Below are positions 1 to 11,667 of a DNA stretch of 64,000 nucleotides, in pieces. Source of the DNA: Ectobius pallidus (taxonomy: Eukaryota; Arthropoda; Insecta; Blattodea; Ectobiidae); contig CAXKWD010000002.1 of NCBI GenBank assembly GCA_964059195.1, positions 149,623,042-149,687,041 on the forward strand, written 5' to 3'. Every line of letters begins with the position of its first letter. The stretch's first letter is position 1. Made by a program: the position numbers and the translations under genes. The notes beneath the pieces are model-generated. The model was given only the letters and a program-made list of their open reading frames with translations, searched no databases and was not told the origin of the DNA.

Positions 1-759
1 TTTTTTTCCTTGCGCTCCCCCCCCCCCGGGTATGGGCGCCCATAGCTGTCGAAATTCTTCATCTTTATCTTTATAAAGAATTAAAAGAGACCTTTTGAAG
101 TTATAGAACTTGACCGTTTTTATTTTTAACATAGAAAACTCTAATTTTTCAACAATTTTCAACCTCCGGCCAGAAAATTCATAACACGATAATATTTCCC
201 CCCTCCCAAGAAATTTCAATGACGCAGTCTGCGTCTTAACCCACCCCCGCGTGGGCACCCTGTTTTACTAGAATTTATATTATATTTTCGTACACAAAAC
301 ACAACAGACAAACGTTAACTATATCAACTGACGAGTAACTGCCCATTCCTGCTCACTGGCGGCGCTAGTAGTAGTGTGTCCCGGAAAAAGACAGGGAGTG
401 GACGGTATTACTTATTGAGAGTATTTGCCATAGCTTAAGCCTACTGTGCTTTGCTCTTTCTATCGACCAATTTATCTTCATATCGAACTTCGAACCTCGA
501 TTGTTTGCCAATCGCGAGAAACATCCTGACATGCGTTTGAAGCTTGGAGTTAGGTTATGGTGTCTGTAATTATGTGGAATAAATTCAATTTTGCTTAAAG
601 TCAATTGATGCCAACGCACTAATAATTGAGGCGTGGATAACAACATAGCGGGATGGCTGAAAGTATGGGAAATGTTTTTCTTACGGTTGTGGACAATATG
701 CAACTTGCATATCAGCAACTAAAGGGTGAGCAATATAATTCTATAATTCGCCCCTGAAA
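1..759. other. Left edge, no gene recognised
   Basis: I see no supported gene here. The first 270 bases carry C-rich homopolymers (around 18-30 and 200-260). The open frame at 365-718 on the minus strand has no recognisable motif. The stretch is probably old repeat sequence. Confidence 0.5.
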
Positions 760-814
760 GGATGTACGGCGCTTCTGTATCCAATGAGAAGGAAAGAGTA
801 AGCTTACTTGAAAT
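760..814 (+). repeat. 55-bp duplicate of the LINE 5' end
   Basis: This stretch is the same, by eye, as 3103-3157, the first bases of the LINE at 3099-6152. Here the match stops abruptly after 55 bases. It is either a tiny truncated LINE copy or a duplicated piece carried along with a rearrangement. Confidence 0.75.
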
Positions 815-863
815 TCCCTGTTAGTGGGTAATTTTCAATTACAGCTGTAACTTGTTTAAATTA

Positions 864-1585
864 GGGGCAAGGATATAGTTTCCGACTCACCCTGCTCCCC
901 TTTCCATCGGCCGCTTCCCCTCACCGCCTACAGCGCATCTTCCCGCGCGCAGCTATGGCTCATGCCGGCCGCTACTGCCGCTTTCTGTGTTAAGCCCGCA
1001 GCTTGCTCTAATAATTGCAATTACCATTATAAAAAACAACAAAATAAAATTTCACGAATTATAGAAAATGTCGAACAATTAAAAAAAATACCCTTGTACC
1101 AAACATCACATTTCACGATCTTTAAACACCGATTTGATAATATAAAAAATCGAAATTTACATAATATTTCCCAATTTTTAAAAACGCCGTGTTATGATAT
1201 AAAACATGGCTCAATCGATGCAGAAAAATTCCCTTGCACCAACAGTACTCTTTTCGTAACAAACAAAACATTTCAAAATTTGAAAAAGCGATTCTTGCGT
1301 TAACACTCGCGAATGCATGAAGTCACCCTTAGTACCTCTATATACATGAAATCTTTCTTCACTCCTCAACTGTCATTCGCGGCGTAGTGGGTTCAGACTC
1401 CTAGCTATAACGCTAGAGGTTCCGATAGATAGGTAGGGTGACGAGGAGGTGAGAGGAAAGAGACAGGAAAGAAAGAGAAGAAGAGAAGAAAGGAAAAATA
1501 AATTATTTTTCTCACCACCCAAAACCCCTACTTTCCACGCGGTAGTGGTGGGGGACTCGGGTGAGTCGCAATATATATTTTTCCC
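864..1585. mobile_element. Family U element, copy 1, with 6-bp target duplication AAATTA
   Basis: The element is bounded by AAATTA at 858-863 and again at 1586-1591. It starts GGGGCAAGG and ends TTTTTCCC. The two ends are imperfect inverted repeats of about 35 bp sharing the core CGACTCACCC. Inside, in order, are a C-rich segment (890-960), an AT-rich minisatellite with recurring CCCTTGCACC (about 1020-1260), a degraded tRNA-like stretch (GGCGTAGTGGGTTCAG at about 1380), a purine-rich GGAAAGA tract (1440-1500) and a tail ending GGGGGACTCGGG. No protein is encoded, so it must be mobilised by something else. I do not recognise a named superfamily. The 6-bp duplication is seen directly. Confidence 0.75.
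1020..1260. repeat. AT-rich minisatellite with CCCTTGCACC core
   Basis: Degenerate units of about 30-45 bp contain TATTTCAC, ATTATAAAAAAC and CCCTTGCACCAA. The same units recur at about 1800-2030, 2840-3098, 6153-6610 and 7440-7640, always inside copies of the family U element. Confidence 0.7.
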
Positions 1586-1657
1586 AAATTAGTCATACTG
1601 CTAGTTGCTGCATTATAATTCTTTTAAGAATTTGTGTGCTGTCATGCGACTGTGTCT

Positions 1658-2133
1658 GGCAAGTTAGTACTTTACGCCACAACCGGGTCCCCCTTCTACT
1701 GGGCATGGCCGCTACCCCGCACGCCTGTCCCGCTTCCCTGCAGCGCATGCCATCATGCCTGTAGCCACTGCTCGACGCCGGTAACGCATAATTGCAGTTG
1801 ACATGTCACCTGATATTTCACAATAAAAAAGACCCTTGCACATCCACATAATATTTCACAATACTATAAAAACGACCCTTGCAACAAAATAGGCCATTTC
1901 AAAATAAAACAAAAATACCCTTACTCCATACATAATAGGCCTATTTCACAATTATAAAAAACGCCGTATTATAACATAAAATATGGTTTAATTGATGCAG
2001 GAAAATTCCCTTGCACCAACACTACTTATAAAAACCGATTCTTCGCTGCTAGTAGTTCAAATGCCTCCGCTAGGGCAGGAATTGAGAGTAGGAGTGGGGG
2101 ACTCGGTTGTGGCATAAAGTACTATTTTCCCCC
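1658..2133. mobile_element. Family U element, copy 2
   Basis: A 476-bp copy. The left end from 1658 (GGCAAGTTAGTAC) and the right end read backwards from 2133 (GGGGGAAAATAGTAC) form an inverted repeat of roughly 36 bp running into CCACAACCGGGTCCCCC and its partner. The flanks are GTGTCT (1652-1657) and ATGTCT (2134-2139), a 6-bp target duplication with one mismatch. It contains the C-rich head and the CCCTTGCACC minisatellite but lacks a clear tRNA-like segment. It is non-coding. Confidence 0.7.
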
Positions 2134-2139
2134 ATGTCT

Positions 2140-2477
2140 GAATTGCTGTTTGGGATAGTTTGGTTGGTGGCTACCAATAATTATTCATTGGAAAAGGCAA
2201 AAATCAGTGAAATGGTAATAGGCCTAGTGTCGGCCAAGCACGAGTAAATCTCTTTTAGCGGAGTGCGGTGAGAGGGGTTGGTTCACAAGCAGGTGGATAT
2301 TAGCGTTCTGATTGGGCAGAGAAAAGACGAGCCTCTCTGTTGTAAGCGCGTTTTAAACATTAACCTCCAGTGTGCAGTGTGTTCCAAGCTGCAAAGTGAC
2401 AATGCTTTCTTAGTGAATAGTAGCATGGTAAGACGTAACGTACCGCACCTTGTGCTGCTCAGAGTTTTTCTCGTGCT
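2140..2477. other. Spacer between family U copies, no gene recognised
   Basis: Short overlapping open frames on both strands (around 2280-2516) show no domain I recognise. Nothing else is supported here. Confidence 0.4.
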
Positions 2478-3098
2478 TAACCGATAGTACCGGCAGTGCA
2501 CATGTCCCCCTTCCACTCAATACCCACCTGGCCACTGTTCAACGCCAGTAATGCAGTTCACTGTTTTGTGTTGTGCGTTATTACTGCATTTGCATATGAT
2601 AACGGCCTATCAGTTGAGACACTCATAGAATGCCTCCACAGCGTTAATAAATATTTCATAACGAGGCCACTTATGGATTGTATTATGAATTTTCATTACA
2701 TGTATTGGGACCAAAGCTGGGAAAGAAGAAGTAAGAGATGGTACTATGATATTGCCAAGAGACGAGTGTTAGACTTGAATGGTGTGACACACATGAGATG
2801 AATTAATGTTGCGGAAATGAACATCCCCCCCCCCCAACAGCTCTTTTCAGGGCCAACATAATATTTCAAAATTAAAATACCCTTGCACCAAAACAGCTCT
2901 TTTCAGAGCCAACATAATATTTCACATTTAAAAATAATTTCTCTTGCACCAATGCCAACATAATCTGGCGCTTTCACAATTATAAAAAACGATTATAAAA
3001 AATTAAAATAATATTTCAAAATAAAAAAGACCCTTGCAGCAAGAAAATATTTCACATTTATTAAAACCGAGTATAAATAAATTATATTTCAAAATAAA

Positions 3099-6000
3099 TA
3101 ACGGATGTACGGCGCTTCTGTATCCAATGAGAAGGAAAGAGTAAGCTTACTTGAAATATGTAATAGCATAAACAAAATAATTCTAAACACTGCCAGCAAA
3201 TGTATACCAATCGGAAGGCAGCGCCGCTATAAATATTTCTGGAACCAGAAGTTAACCAACCTTAAAAACCAACGTGATGAGCTCCGCAAAAGAGCAGAAG
3301 AAACAAACGACCCCAAAGATGTTCAGCAATGGAGACATGCAGCTGCAGTTATGAAACGAGAAATAATGGAGTCAAAACACAATAGTTTTAACAACTTCAT
3401 CTCCAAAATCAATCACAGAACTGACATAAAGAAGATGCACAAATTTATTGGAGGAACCCAAAACAAAAAAAACTATTCCTAGCAGAGAACCAATTCAATA
3501 CAAGAACAAAATCATACATTCAGATGATGAAATTGCAAACACTTTTGCAACCCACTTCTCCCTGCCTCAGAAAAAGACAGCATATATAAAAACACATGAT
3601 CGAATTGCTAAAAAACAGTTAAAAGAACACACTACCCAGCCACCAAACCAAAGAGAACTCTCTTCAGACAGGATCTTCTACGAACACTTCTCTATGCAGG
3701 AACTAAATATTGCCATAAGTCAAATCAAAACTAAGAAATCACCTGGACCTGACCAGATATTTGCAGAATTCATTAAACATACAGGCCCGAAAGCAAGAAC
3801 TACGCTGCTACTCATGATGAATAAAATTTGGACTACATCAATGCCGTCACTCTGGAAGAAGGCCATCATAGTCCCAATCCTCAAAAAGAATAAATCACCT
3901 AATGACCTCTCAAACTACAGGCCAATAGCGCTAACAAGTATATTGGCAAAAACTATGGAAAGACTAGTTAATAATAGAATTAACTGGTACCTTGAAACAC
4001 ACAGCATAATCCACCCTGCACAAGCAGGATTCAGACAGAATCGATCTACAGATCAACAAGTTGCAATCCTCGCCCAAAACATTAAAGACAACCTGGACCA
4101 GGGGATTATTACAACAGCAGTCTATATTGACTTCAAAAACGCATACAATTCGATATGGAAATCAAACCTCCTCCTGAAACTAATGCAATGTGGAGTTAAA
4201 GGAAACATGCTAAATTGGTATAAAAGCTTCATGGGACAAAGACATTTTCAAATCCGTTATGGCTCTGCAACTTCCAAATACAAACAACTCCAAACTGGCC
4301 TTCCTCAAGGAGCTGTCACAAGCTGCACCCTGTTCAATGTCTATATAAATGACTTGGTAGAAACTCTACACAAACATCAACACATCAATGTTCTACTCTA
4401 TGCAGATGATCTTGTACTGTGGACCTCTGCACCTAAAAAAGGAGCTAAACAACTTATTGAACACTCTCTTAATAGTGCTTTGGAGGATATAAATAAATGG
4501 TGCCATGAAAATTCCATGACAGTGAACGTACCAAAGTCAGCCTGTCAGACCTTTTCACTATGTCACAACCAACTAAAACCAGACGTATTCTTTGATGATA
4601 CCAGACTTGAGAACGTCTCAACATTCAAATACCTGGGTGTAACGCTAGATGCAAAACTAACCTGGAGAGAACACATAGACAACATCTCAGGAAAAGTTCA
4701 AGGTAGACTCAGCATCTTGAAACGATTAGCAGGCTGTAAATGGGGCTGCAGAACCTCTACACTCAATACTACATACAAAATGTACCTTAAACCACTTATT
4801 AAATACAGTGCAGGTACCTTAATAACAGCAACTCAACAAAATATCCAAAGATTGGAACAGGTACAAAATCAAGCCATGAGACTTATTACTGGTGGTGTGA
4901 AAACAACACCCATATCTTCCATGTTATTCTATACGGGAAATCTTGAAATAAAGTTGGAGATACAAGAATCAGCCTTAAAGCTCCATGAGAAACTAATCCG
5001 TGTGCCTGGCACAAACTACAACCACACCACTCAATACCTTCGAAAATTAAAGACACAGGAAGGTCTTGCTCAGAAAGTACTAAAGGAAAAACAAAAACTA
5101 GACCTAATCCTAACACCTGAGCCAATACTACGCCCAGAAAACCCTCTAGACATGTACAACATAGACCATGCCCTCGACTTAACAGAATCACTACAGAAAG
5201 GTGATGCTGGCCCGAATATTCTTAAAACCATCGCATTAGATACCATATATTCACGATACCCGGAAGAAAAATGGATGCATATCTATACCGATGGATCCAA
5301 AATAGATACAAATGGAAATACTGGAGCCGGAATACACTGCAGCCTCTTCTCACTCTATTCATCGGTTGGAGCAAACCACACAGCATTTGATGGTGAAATT
5401 AGAGCCATCCAAATCGCTTTGAGACAACTCCTATGCAGACCAACAGCTCTTTCTAACATGGTCATACTATGTGATTCACAAGCTGCAATAAGAGCAATTT
5501 CAAATCACAACACACCACCTAGCCATGATATACTGAACTGCAGAAAACTTATCAGAAACCTACTTGATCAACAGAAGAAAGTAGTCCTGCAATGGATTCC
5601 ATCCCATTGCGGCATTGCCGGAAATGAAGCTGCTGACACACTAGCAAAGAAAGAGACCCAAATCCATCCCTATCCAGTTAATACTGAATACAGAAGTGCT
5701 GCGAGAGTCATTCATCAGAAAATAAAAGCTACTCACCAGAAGAACCTGGAGAACCGCATCAAGGATTTTCAGTGGAAAGACACCATCAGATCTATCCCAG
5801 ACTGGCCAAGAAAAGAGGCTGTAGCAAGCTTCCGCATGACAACTGGACACGACTACCTTGCAAAACACCTACATCATGTTGGCATTTTCACCAGCCCAAA
5901 TTGCATCTTATGCAACACGAACTCCATCATGGATTCACATCATCTTACCATCTGCCCTGCCCTCAAATGTACAACTTTGGTGGACCGATACTGGGAGGCA

Positions 6001-6152
6001 AGAGGGAAGATGCCTATACTGTAAACATGTGCCTTCCTTGTTTCCAATGTTATGATTTGTATTTTATGTATTTTGTATTAGGTGTATCGCTTTGTCATTG
6101 TTACTTGTGGCTAATGATGTACATCAAATTGCCCCTGCATTAAATTAAATAA
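3099..6152 (+). mobile_element. 5'-truncated non-LTR retrotransposon (RT-RNase H LINE)
   Basis: About 3.05 kb, starting in the linker downstream of the endonuclease domain and ending in an AT-rich tail. The 15-mer ATATTTCAAAATAAA occurs at 3084-3098 and 6153-6167, consistent with a target duplication. That motif also recurs in the surrounding minisatellite, so it is not proof alone. RT followed by RNase H places it near the I/R1/Jockey groups. The apurinic endonuclease and ORF1 are missing. Confidence 0.85.
3105..6024 (+). pseudogene. LINE ORF2: reverse transcriptase and RNase H, one frameshift
   Basis: It copies LINE RNA into DNA at the target nick. A first piece (3105-3482) covers the basic linker before RT. 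The main frame (3448-6024, 858 residues) begins in the overlap, so a frameshift lies in the A-rich run near 3465. RT hallmarks seen: KSPGPD about residue 95, NYRPIALTS about 157, TGLPQGAVTS about 283 and YADDLVLW about 317. RNase H hallmarks: YTDGS about 612, GEIRA about 649, CDSQAA about 675 and GNEAAD about 724. A cysteine/histidine cluster (CILC...H...C) lies near the C terminus. The long open frame suggests fairly recent insertion. The 5' truncation means it cannot be autonomous. Confidence 0.9.
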
Positions 6153-6610
6153 ATATTTCAAAATAAAAAATGACAATATTTCACAATTATTAAAAACGAT
6201 TATGTAAAAAAATAATATTTTAAAATAAAAAAAGACTATTATTAAAAACAATTATAAAAAACACAAAAAACAAAATAATACTTTAAAAAAACCCTTGCAC
6301 CAAGCACAATATTTCACGGAATTATAACAACGACCCTTGCACAAAATAGGCTATTTCACAATAAAAAAAGACCCTTGCACGAAACATAATATTTCACAAT
6401 AAATTATAAAAAAAATGCCGTGTATATATGCCAACAGAACATTTCAAAATTATAAAAAACAAAATAATATTTCACAATTAACAAAGAACCTTGCACCATA
6501 TAATATAATAGCCTATATCACAATTTTTAAAAACACCATATTATAACATAAAGCATCCCGATTTAATTGATGCAGAAAAATTCCCTTGCACCAACACTGC
6601 TCTTTTCAAA
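6153..6610. repeat. CCCTTGCACC minisatellite, right part of copy 3
   Basis: A continuation of the array interrupted by the LINE: repeated AATATTTCAC, TATAAAAAAC and ACCCTTGCACC units, degenerate. No coding potential. Confidence 0.7.
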
Positions 6611-7085
6611 ACTAACAAAATATCTAAAAGTTATAAAAATTGATTCTTTCGTTAAAACTCATGACACTCATGAAACCTATCATAACACAAATATACGAAA
6701 GCTTCCTTCACTGCTCAACATTCACTCATGGCGTAATGGTTAAGGCTCCTAGCTACGAAGCTAAGGGTCTCGAATTCAATCCCGGTCAATCCAAAATTTA
6801 CGGTTAGGAATAAGTCTCGAATAGGTAGGGGGTGAAGAGGAGGAAGGAGGAAGGAGACGGGAAAGGAGGAGAAGAAGAGAATAAAGGAGAAACAATTTTT
6901 TTTTTTCAATTTCACCAATTGTGTAGTAGATGGCGCTACCGTCGCTGCTAGTAGTTCAAATGCTGCCGCTAGATGTCTCCATTGTTTTAAGTTTCTCTCC
7001 ACCCAAAACTCCCTACTTTCCAGGCAGGTCCTGTTAGGAAGTCGAAGTTGGGGGACTCATGCGCGACATGTATTACTTTTTCTCC

Positions 7086-7246
7086 AAAAGTCATTATATT
7101 GCCCAAAACTGGTAAAAATTCCACGTTTTCTCAAAATTTGATGCCCATTAGCCTCATATCAGCTATAAGTAAACTCTATGAAGGCATCTTACCTAAAACT
7201 CTGGAATCACTTCAAATAAACCAACTAATTCCTCACCATCAATTTA
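7086..7246 (+). pseudogene. Jockey-type reverse transcriptase, fragment 1
   Basis: The frame translates to an RT segment with ILPKTGKN, PISLISAISKLYE and LIPHHQF, the finger region of Jockey-type LINE RTs. It stops at CAATTT where family U copy 4 begins. The next RT segment resumes at 21856 as GFHKGHTT, directly after the other side of the insertion. A short dead fragment. Confidence 0.7.
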
Positions 7247-7824
7247 GGGCAAACGATAGATTTAAGTCAAGCACCAGCCTGCTCTCACCCACCAGCTCAC
7301 TTCCCCTGCTGCCCCTCGCTTCTGAGCCAATGTGTGCACCACTGCTTGCTTCCCCTACCTCTCCTATCATGGCTACGTACTTGCTCAGTGCCTATACTAC
7401 ATCTCACTATTGTCATCTTCCTAATATACGAAAATAACCATTGAACCATATATTAAAAATACACAAAATAAAAAAATATATTATGAAAATGACCCTGCAC
7501 CATATCAAAAATACACGAAATAAATAAAATATTACGAAAATTACCCTTGCACCATATTAAAAATAGCCTACATCAAAATGGCTCTTTTCAGAGCCGACAT
7601 AATATTTCACATTTATAAAAAAGACCCTTGCACAAAAGTGGCTATTTCTTATGTAATAAAGCTCTCTAAACTTAAATAGTTGAATTTTCCCTTCACCGCT
7701 CAGCAGTCATTTGTGGTGTAGTATTTAAGTCTACTGGTTACGGTGCTAGTGGTGAAGCATTCAAATCCCGATCAAAATTTACGGTTAGGAATTGATCCCA
7801 AATAGATAGGTGAGCCAATCCATA

Positions 7825-8232
7825 GTGACGGGTGTGACATTTGGACAGATTTCATTACACTTATATCTTTCTACTTCTGAACCATATTGCAGGAATGTCA
7901 TCAAAGTTTTTTGTGTTAACATACCAACCCATTGGAAGTACAAAATATGATTTAATGTTTTTTTCAAGGTAAATACTTGAGCTGGAAAATATATTGTGCA
8001 TGTGATGGGTGTGACCATGATTGGACAAAGGTTTTTTCTTATGTAGGTTTAATTGAAAATTCTGTGAATTGATTAGCTTCACGATATTTGTTTTATATTT
8101 TCAAGTAAGAGGACTGATAAACACACTGAAATGCAAAATTAGATTTTACAAAAATATTTATATAGTTATTGAAAATTTACTTTATCAGTGTGACGGGTGT
8201 TACGTGACGGGTGTGACATGTCGGATGTGACA
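7825..8232 (+). repeat. Iteron-like GTGACGGGTGTGACA motifs, left end of D
   Basis: Copies at 7825-7839 (exact), 8002-8016 (GTGATGGGTGTGACC), 8190-8203 (GTGACGGGTGTTAC), 8204-8218 (exact) and a decayed copy at 8220-8232. All have the same orientation, pointing inward from the TGAGCCAATCC terminus. The pattern is typical of subterminal binding sites for a transposase. Confidence 0.75.
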
Positions 8233-8978
8233 ACATCAACTTATAACCGAGACTTAAAAGTTGATCTTAATTTGAAAGTCATTTACTTTTGTATTACTGT
8301 AATAATTATACAGAAAGTGGCAATTATAATATATCAATAACTGTAAAAATCAATATACACTTTAAATCACAAGTATTAGGAGCATTCATGGAGATCACTA
8401 GGTAGTAAAATTACATTGGCATAATCTCTAGTGATAGTGAACAGAACAGTTTGTCTTCAAGTATAGCTACTGAAATTGGCCTTTGCTGTTGATTGGAAAT
8501 GGTGGTGCTACCTTCTTATAAGAGCCAATCCATAGTGACATTCAGACAGGTTTTATTACACTTTGCACATTCTGCCTCTGTACCAATTTGCATGAATTTC
8601 ATGGAAATTTTTTGTGATAATATAGGCCTACCAATCCTGGGGAATCCCAACACATGATCTCAGCATATAAAAGAATTCCCTTGTTAGTCTTTTTTCCACT
8701 TTGTCCATATTTTTAACAGGCTTGTGTAAAGTTGTGAAGTGAAATGTTCTTCCGGTACTAGTTAGGCAGTTTTCGTTGTCCACTGTACTCTAAAATCCTG
8801 GACTACTTGGGAGCCTGAGCGCTTCACAAACGTTTACTAAATTGAGGTGGATCTGGTTATTCTTTTCACCAGGACATTTTTGTGGCCTCTCATACAAAAA
8901 TAATATTGTGTAGCTATATTGAGATTGGCTGATTGTTTTTCTATCTGTTCTCCTTCATTTGTTTCCATGTAGCCTATA

Positions 8979-11548
8979 GTCCAGTCACCAGGTACTTTTG
9001 CCTGGAAAAAGGTCCGAAGTTAATGATTTTTTAGTATGTTGTATATGAGTATTCTGAGGTGTAGAATCCAAGTTTTCCAATTCGAGAACCTTGTGCTAAC
9101 TTCAGGGCAGCCGAAAAACCCCGAAATTTTTTGGCTTTTTTCAGTGTTTTCCTTATAACTCCTAAACAACGCGTTTTATCTGAAAATACTCTATTATAAA
9201 AATTAAAGGGCAATAAATTTGCTACAATTTGCACTGTTTAAACTTTTTTAAGTTGAATACGTACCGAGATATGGAGCTTCGAAGTTTCGAGTTATTTTTC
9301 AAAATATTGAAAAACTGCAGAAAATGCAGGATTTTCCCTAGTAACTTTCATCTTTCAATATTGCTATATGAATAACGTTCAATAACCTACACAATAGAAA
9401 GCCCACCCTTAATGAGATGTTCTTTTCAGAATAAAGAACACAATTCTCGATGTATAAAAATGAATTTGATAAAAATGTATAATACATGTAATGACATGTG
9501 GATATATTAAGTACAAAATATGTAAATTATTACAAATTAGTCATTCATATTAATTCATAAAAGCCTTGATCTCTTTGGTCCCAATGGCAAGTCGGCATCA
9601 TCTCTCAGTGATTCCTCTTCCTCCTGAGCAATGATCTCATCGATGACATCATCCTCCTCGTCGCACTCAATGTCTGTGTCTTCCTCGTTGATGTCAGTTT
9701 CAAGCAAATTCTCACAAGCATTTCCTGCACAATTCTGGCAGATGGTTCAGCATCGGAGTCCTGCTTTTTTGCAGCTGCAAGCCCCGGTGCTACACCCTGT
9801 CTTGCACTCGCAATGTATCATTTGCAGCAACTTTCCTGGAGCTGCATCCATGGTCGTTATTATAGGGATCAGCCCTCGTTTCGTTAAAGTCCAGCCCCAA
9901 ACTGACGGTAACTTTTTGTAGCCCAGCCACGTCTGCACTTGCAGATAGGTACGAAAAGATTGGTACCGGGCAGCGTCTCGTGTAGGGGGCAATCTGGCAA
10001 GGTTGAATTTGGATTTTGACACGGAGTTGGAAAATATTCGGTACCGAAGATCATTCAGAGTATCTGCGTCCATGTTACCACCGTACAGTATCACAAGAAA
10101 TTTTTCCCCTGCTTCCGAAATTTGGCATGGTGTTGCTTCGTTATCTTTGAAAACACTAACGATGTCAGACAGAGAACGGTTTTTTTCATACATAGTGAAA
10201 ACTTTCTTCTTTCCTTGTCCAAATGGGTTTGATGTAGTGTCACACCCGCTTGCTGCATGAAGGAAAAGAATATCCTGAGTATTGTATTTGCACGAAACTG
10301 GCTAATACAAAACACTGGGGTATTACCTCTCCCACTCTTTTGGAAATATACGTTCTTTTGAGAAGAGCCTAATGCAGTCAGCAATACTAAGAGATCGATG
10401 TCTTCACCTGTGACAGTAACACTATCGAAGTCAGAAGCCTTTGATATTACAGTTTTCATTATCATGAAATCAGCATCTTCTATTGCCTGCATAACTTCGA
10501 TGCCCTTTGCTGCCATTTCAGTCATCAGCATTGAAATAAAGTTTCTCTTGTTCGTGTCATTGGACAAACATTTTTCTTGCGACAATGTAATGGCCGTTGT
10601 TAACGAAAATAGAAATTTTCTGGACGATTGCAGCAAAGCCCAGCAATATCGTTCAGCTGCTTTGGTGCTCCGATAAGCGACGTCACTAAGATATCCATCG
10701 AATACTACTATGGCATTATACCCAAAGTGTTTCTGTACCTAGTCCACATAGGTCTTGCACACTGACTCGAACATGCGTGATGTAGTCTTACCCCATACAA
10801 CCTTATACAGTCACTTACTACACATTTTCTGCTGCCAAGGTCTTCATCCTGTAAGGAGTGAATGCTGAAATGGCAGCAAAGGAGGACATCATCGATAAGA
10901 TCATTGCTCAGGAGGAATTACTGAGAGATGATGCCGATTTGCCAATCGGGAGCAAAGAGACCAATGCTTTTATCAATCAATATTAATGGAAATTTGTAAT
11001 AATTTACATATTTTCTACTTAGTTAATATATCCACATATCATATGTAGTATAAATTTTTATAAAATACATTTTTATGTATCGATTATTGTGTACTTTATT
11101 CTTAAATGAACATCTCATTAAGAATGGGGTTTCTATTGTGTAGGTTATTGAACGTTATTCATACAGAAATGTTTAAAGATGAATGTTACTAGGAAAAATG
11201 CTCCATTTTCGCAGTTTTTCGATATTTTGAGAATTTTTCAAAATTTTGAAGCGCCATATATCGGTACATATTTGGTTTTAGAAAACATGTAAACAGTTCA
11301 AATAATAGGAAATTTCATGCCCTTTAACTTTTGTAATGGAGTGTTTTAGGCTATGCATTGTTTAGGAGTTATAAGGAAAACACTGAAAAAAGCCCCAAAA
11401 TTTCGGGGTTTTTCGGCTGCCCTGAAGTTCGCACAGGGTTCTCGAATTGGAAAACTTGGATTCTACACCACAGAATATCCACATACAACATATTAAAAAA
11501 TCATTAACTTCGGACCTTTTTCCAGGCAAAAGTACCTGGTGACTGGAC
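8979..11548 (-). mobile_element. Element A: long-TIR transposon with a PIN-type protein gene (degenerate)
   Basis: The ends are inverted repeats, left GTCCAGTCACCAGGTAC from 8979 and its complement ending at 11548, each bordered by TA (8977-8978 and 11549-11550). The arms extend about 660-690 bp (to about 9640 and from about 10860), and both contain the end of the coding region. Between them lies the minus-strand gene at 9555-10636. It is related to element B through the terminal GTCCAGTCA, the TA border, the arm layout and the encoded protein. I know no superfamily name for it. Confidence 0.75.
9555..10636 (-). pseudogene. PIN/FEN-like nuclease-type protein with Cys-rich tail (element A)
   Basis: A partial, broken gene related to the one in element B. 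The 5' piece (10091-10636) shows VTGEDIDLLVLL and YFQKSGRGNT, which fit the acidic strand of a PIN/FEN-type nuclease. It goes out of frame around 10190-10250, just where the conserved GCDTTS block should lie. The 3' piece (from 10193) contains LPPTRDAA, W.W.L..RGLIP and a Cys-rich cluster (CECKTGC...CSCKKAG). A stop follows at 9747-9749, after which the frame stays open with further CxxC cysteines and an acidic tail to the stop at 9555-9557. The N-terminal half is missing. The nuclease reading rests on motif pattern only. Confidence 0.65.
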
Positions 11549-11667
11549 TATAAACCGTTCCACGGCCTTCAAGGAAATCGCCCAACAGAACGTCCTGACG
11601 GGAAGGGAGGGGGATGATGATGTTAAATTTATTAATTTAGATTCACCTACCATTACTACTATTATTA

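Larger units (their letters stand above)
2478..7085. mobile_element. Family U element, copy 3, split by a LINE
   Basis: The right end is clear: a GGGGGACTC tail and ...TTTTTCTCC ending at 7085. The left end is inferred from a TAGTAC...ATGTCCCCCTTCC stretch at 2485-2513 that resembles the head of copy 2. Inside are minisatellite units (2840-3098 and 6153-6610), a tRNA-like segment (6725-6790, with A-box-like TGGCGTAATGGTTAAGGC and a B-box-like AATTCAATCCCGG) and the purine-rich tract. The LINE at 3099-6152 lies in the minisatellite. No target duplication was found for this copy, so its left boundary is uncertain. Confidence 0.5.

Noticed and set aside
6725..6790. Possible tRNA gene.
   Set aside because: A and B box-like motifs are present, but I cannot pair a full cloverleaf and the segment recurs within copies of a mobile element.
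1020..7640. CRISPR-like array because of regularly recurring CCCTTGCACC.
   Set aside because: Units vary in length and sequence, spacers are themselves repetitive, and the setting is a eukaryotic minisatellite.
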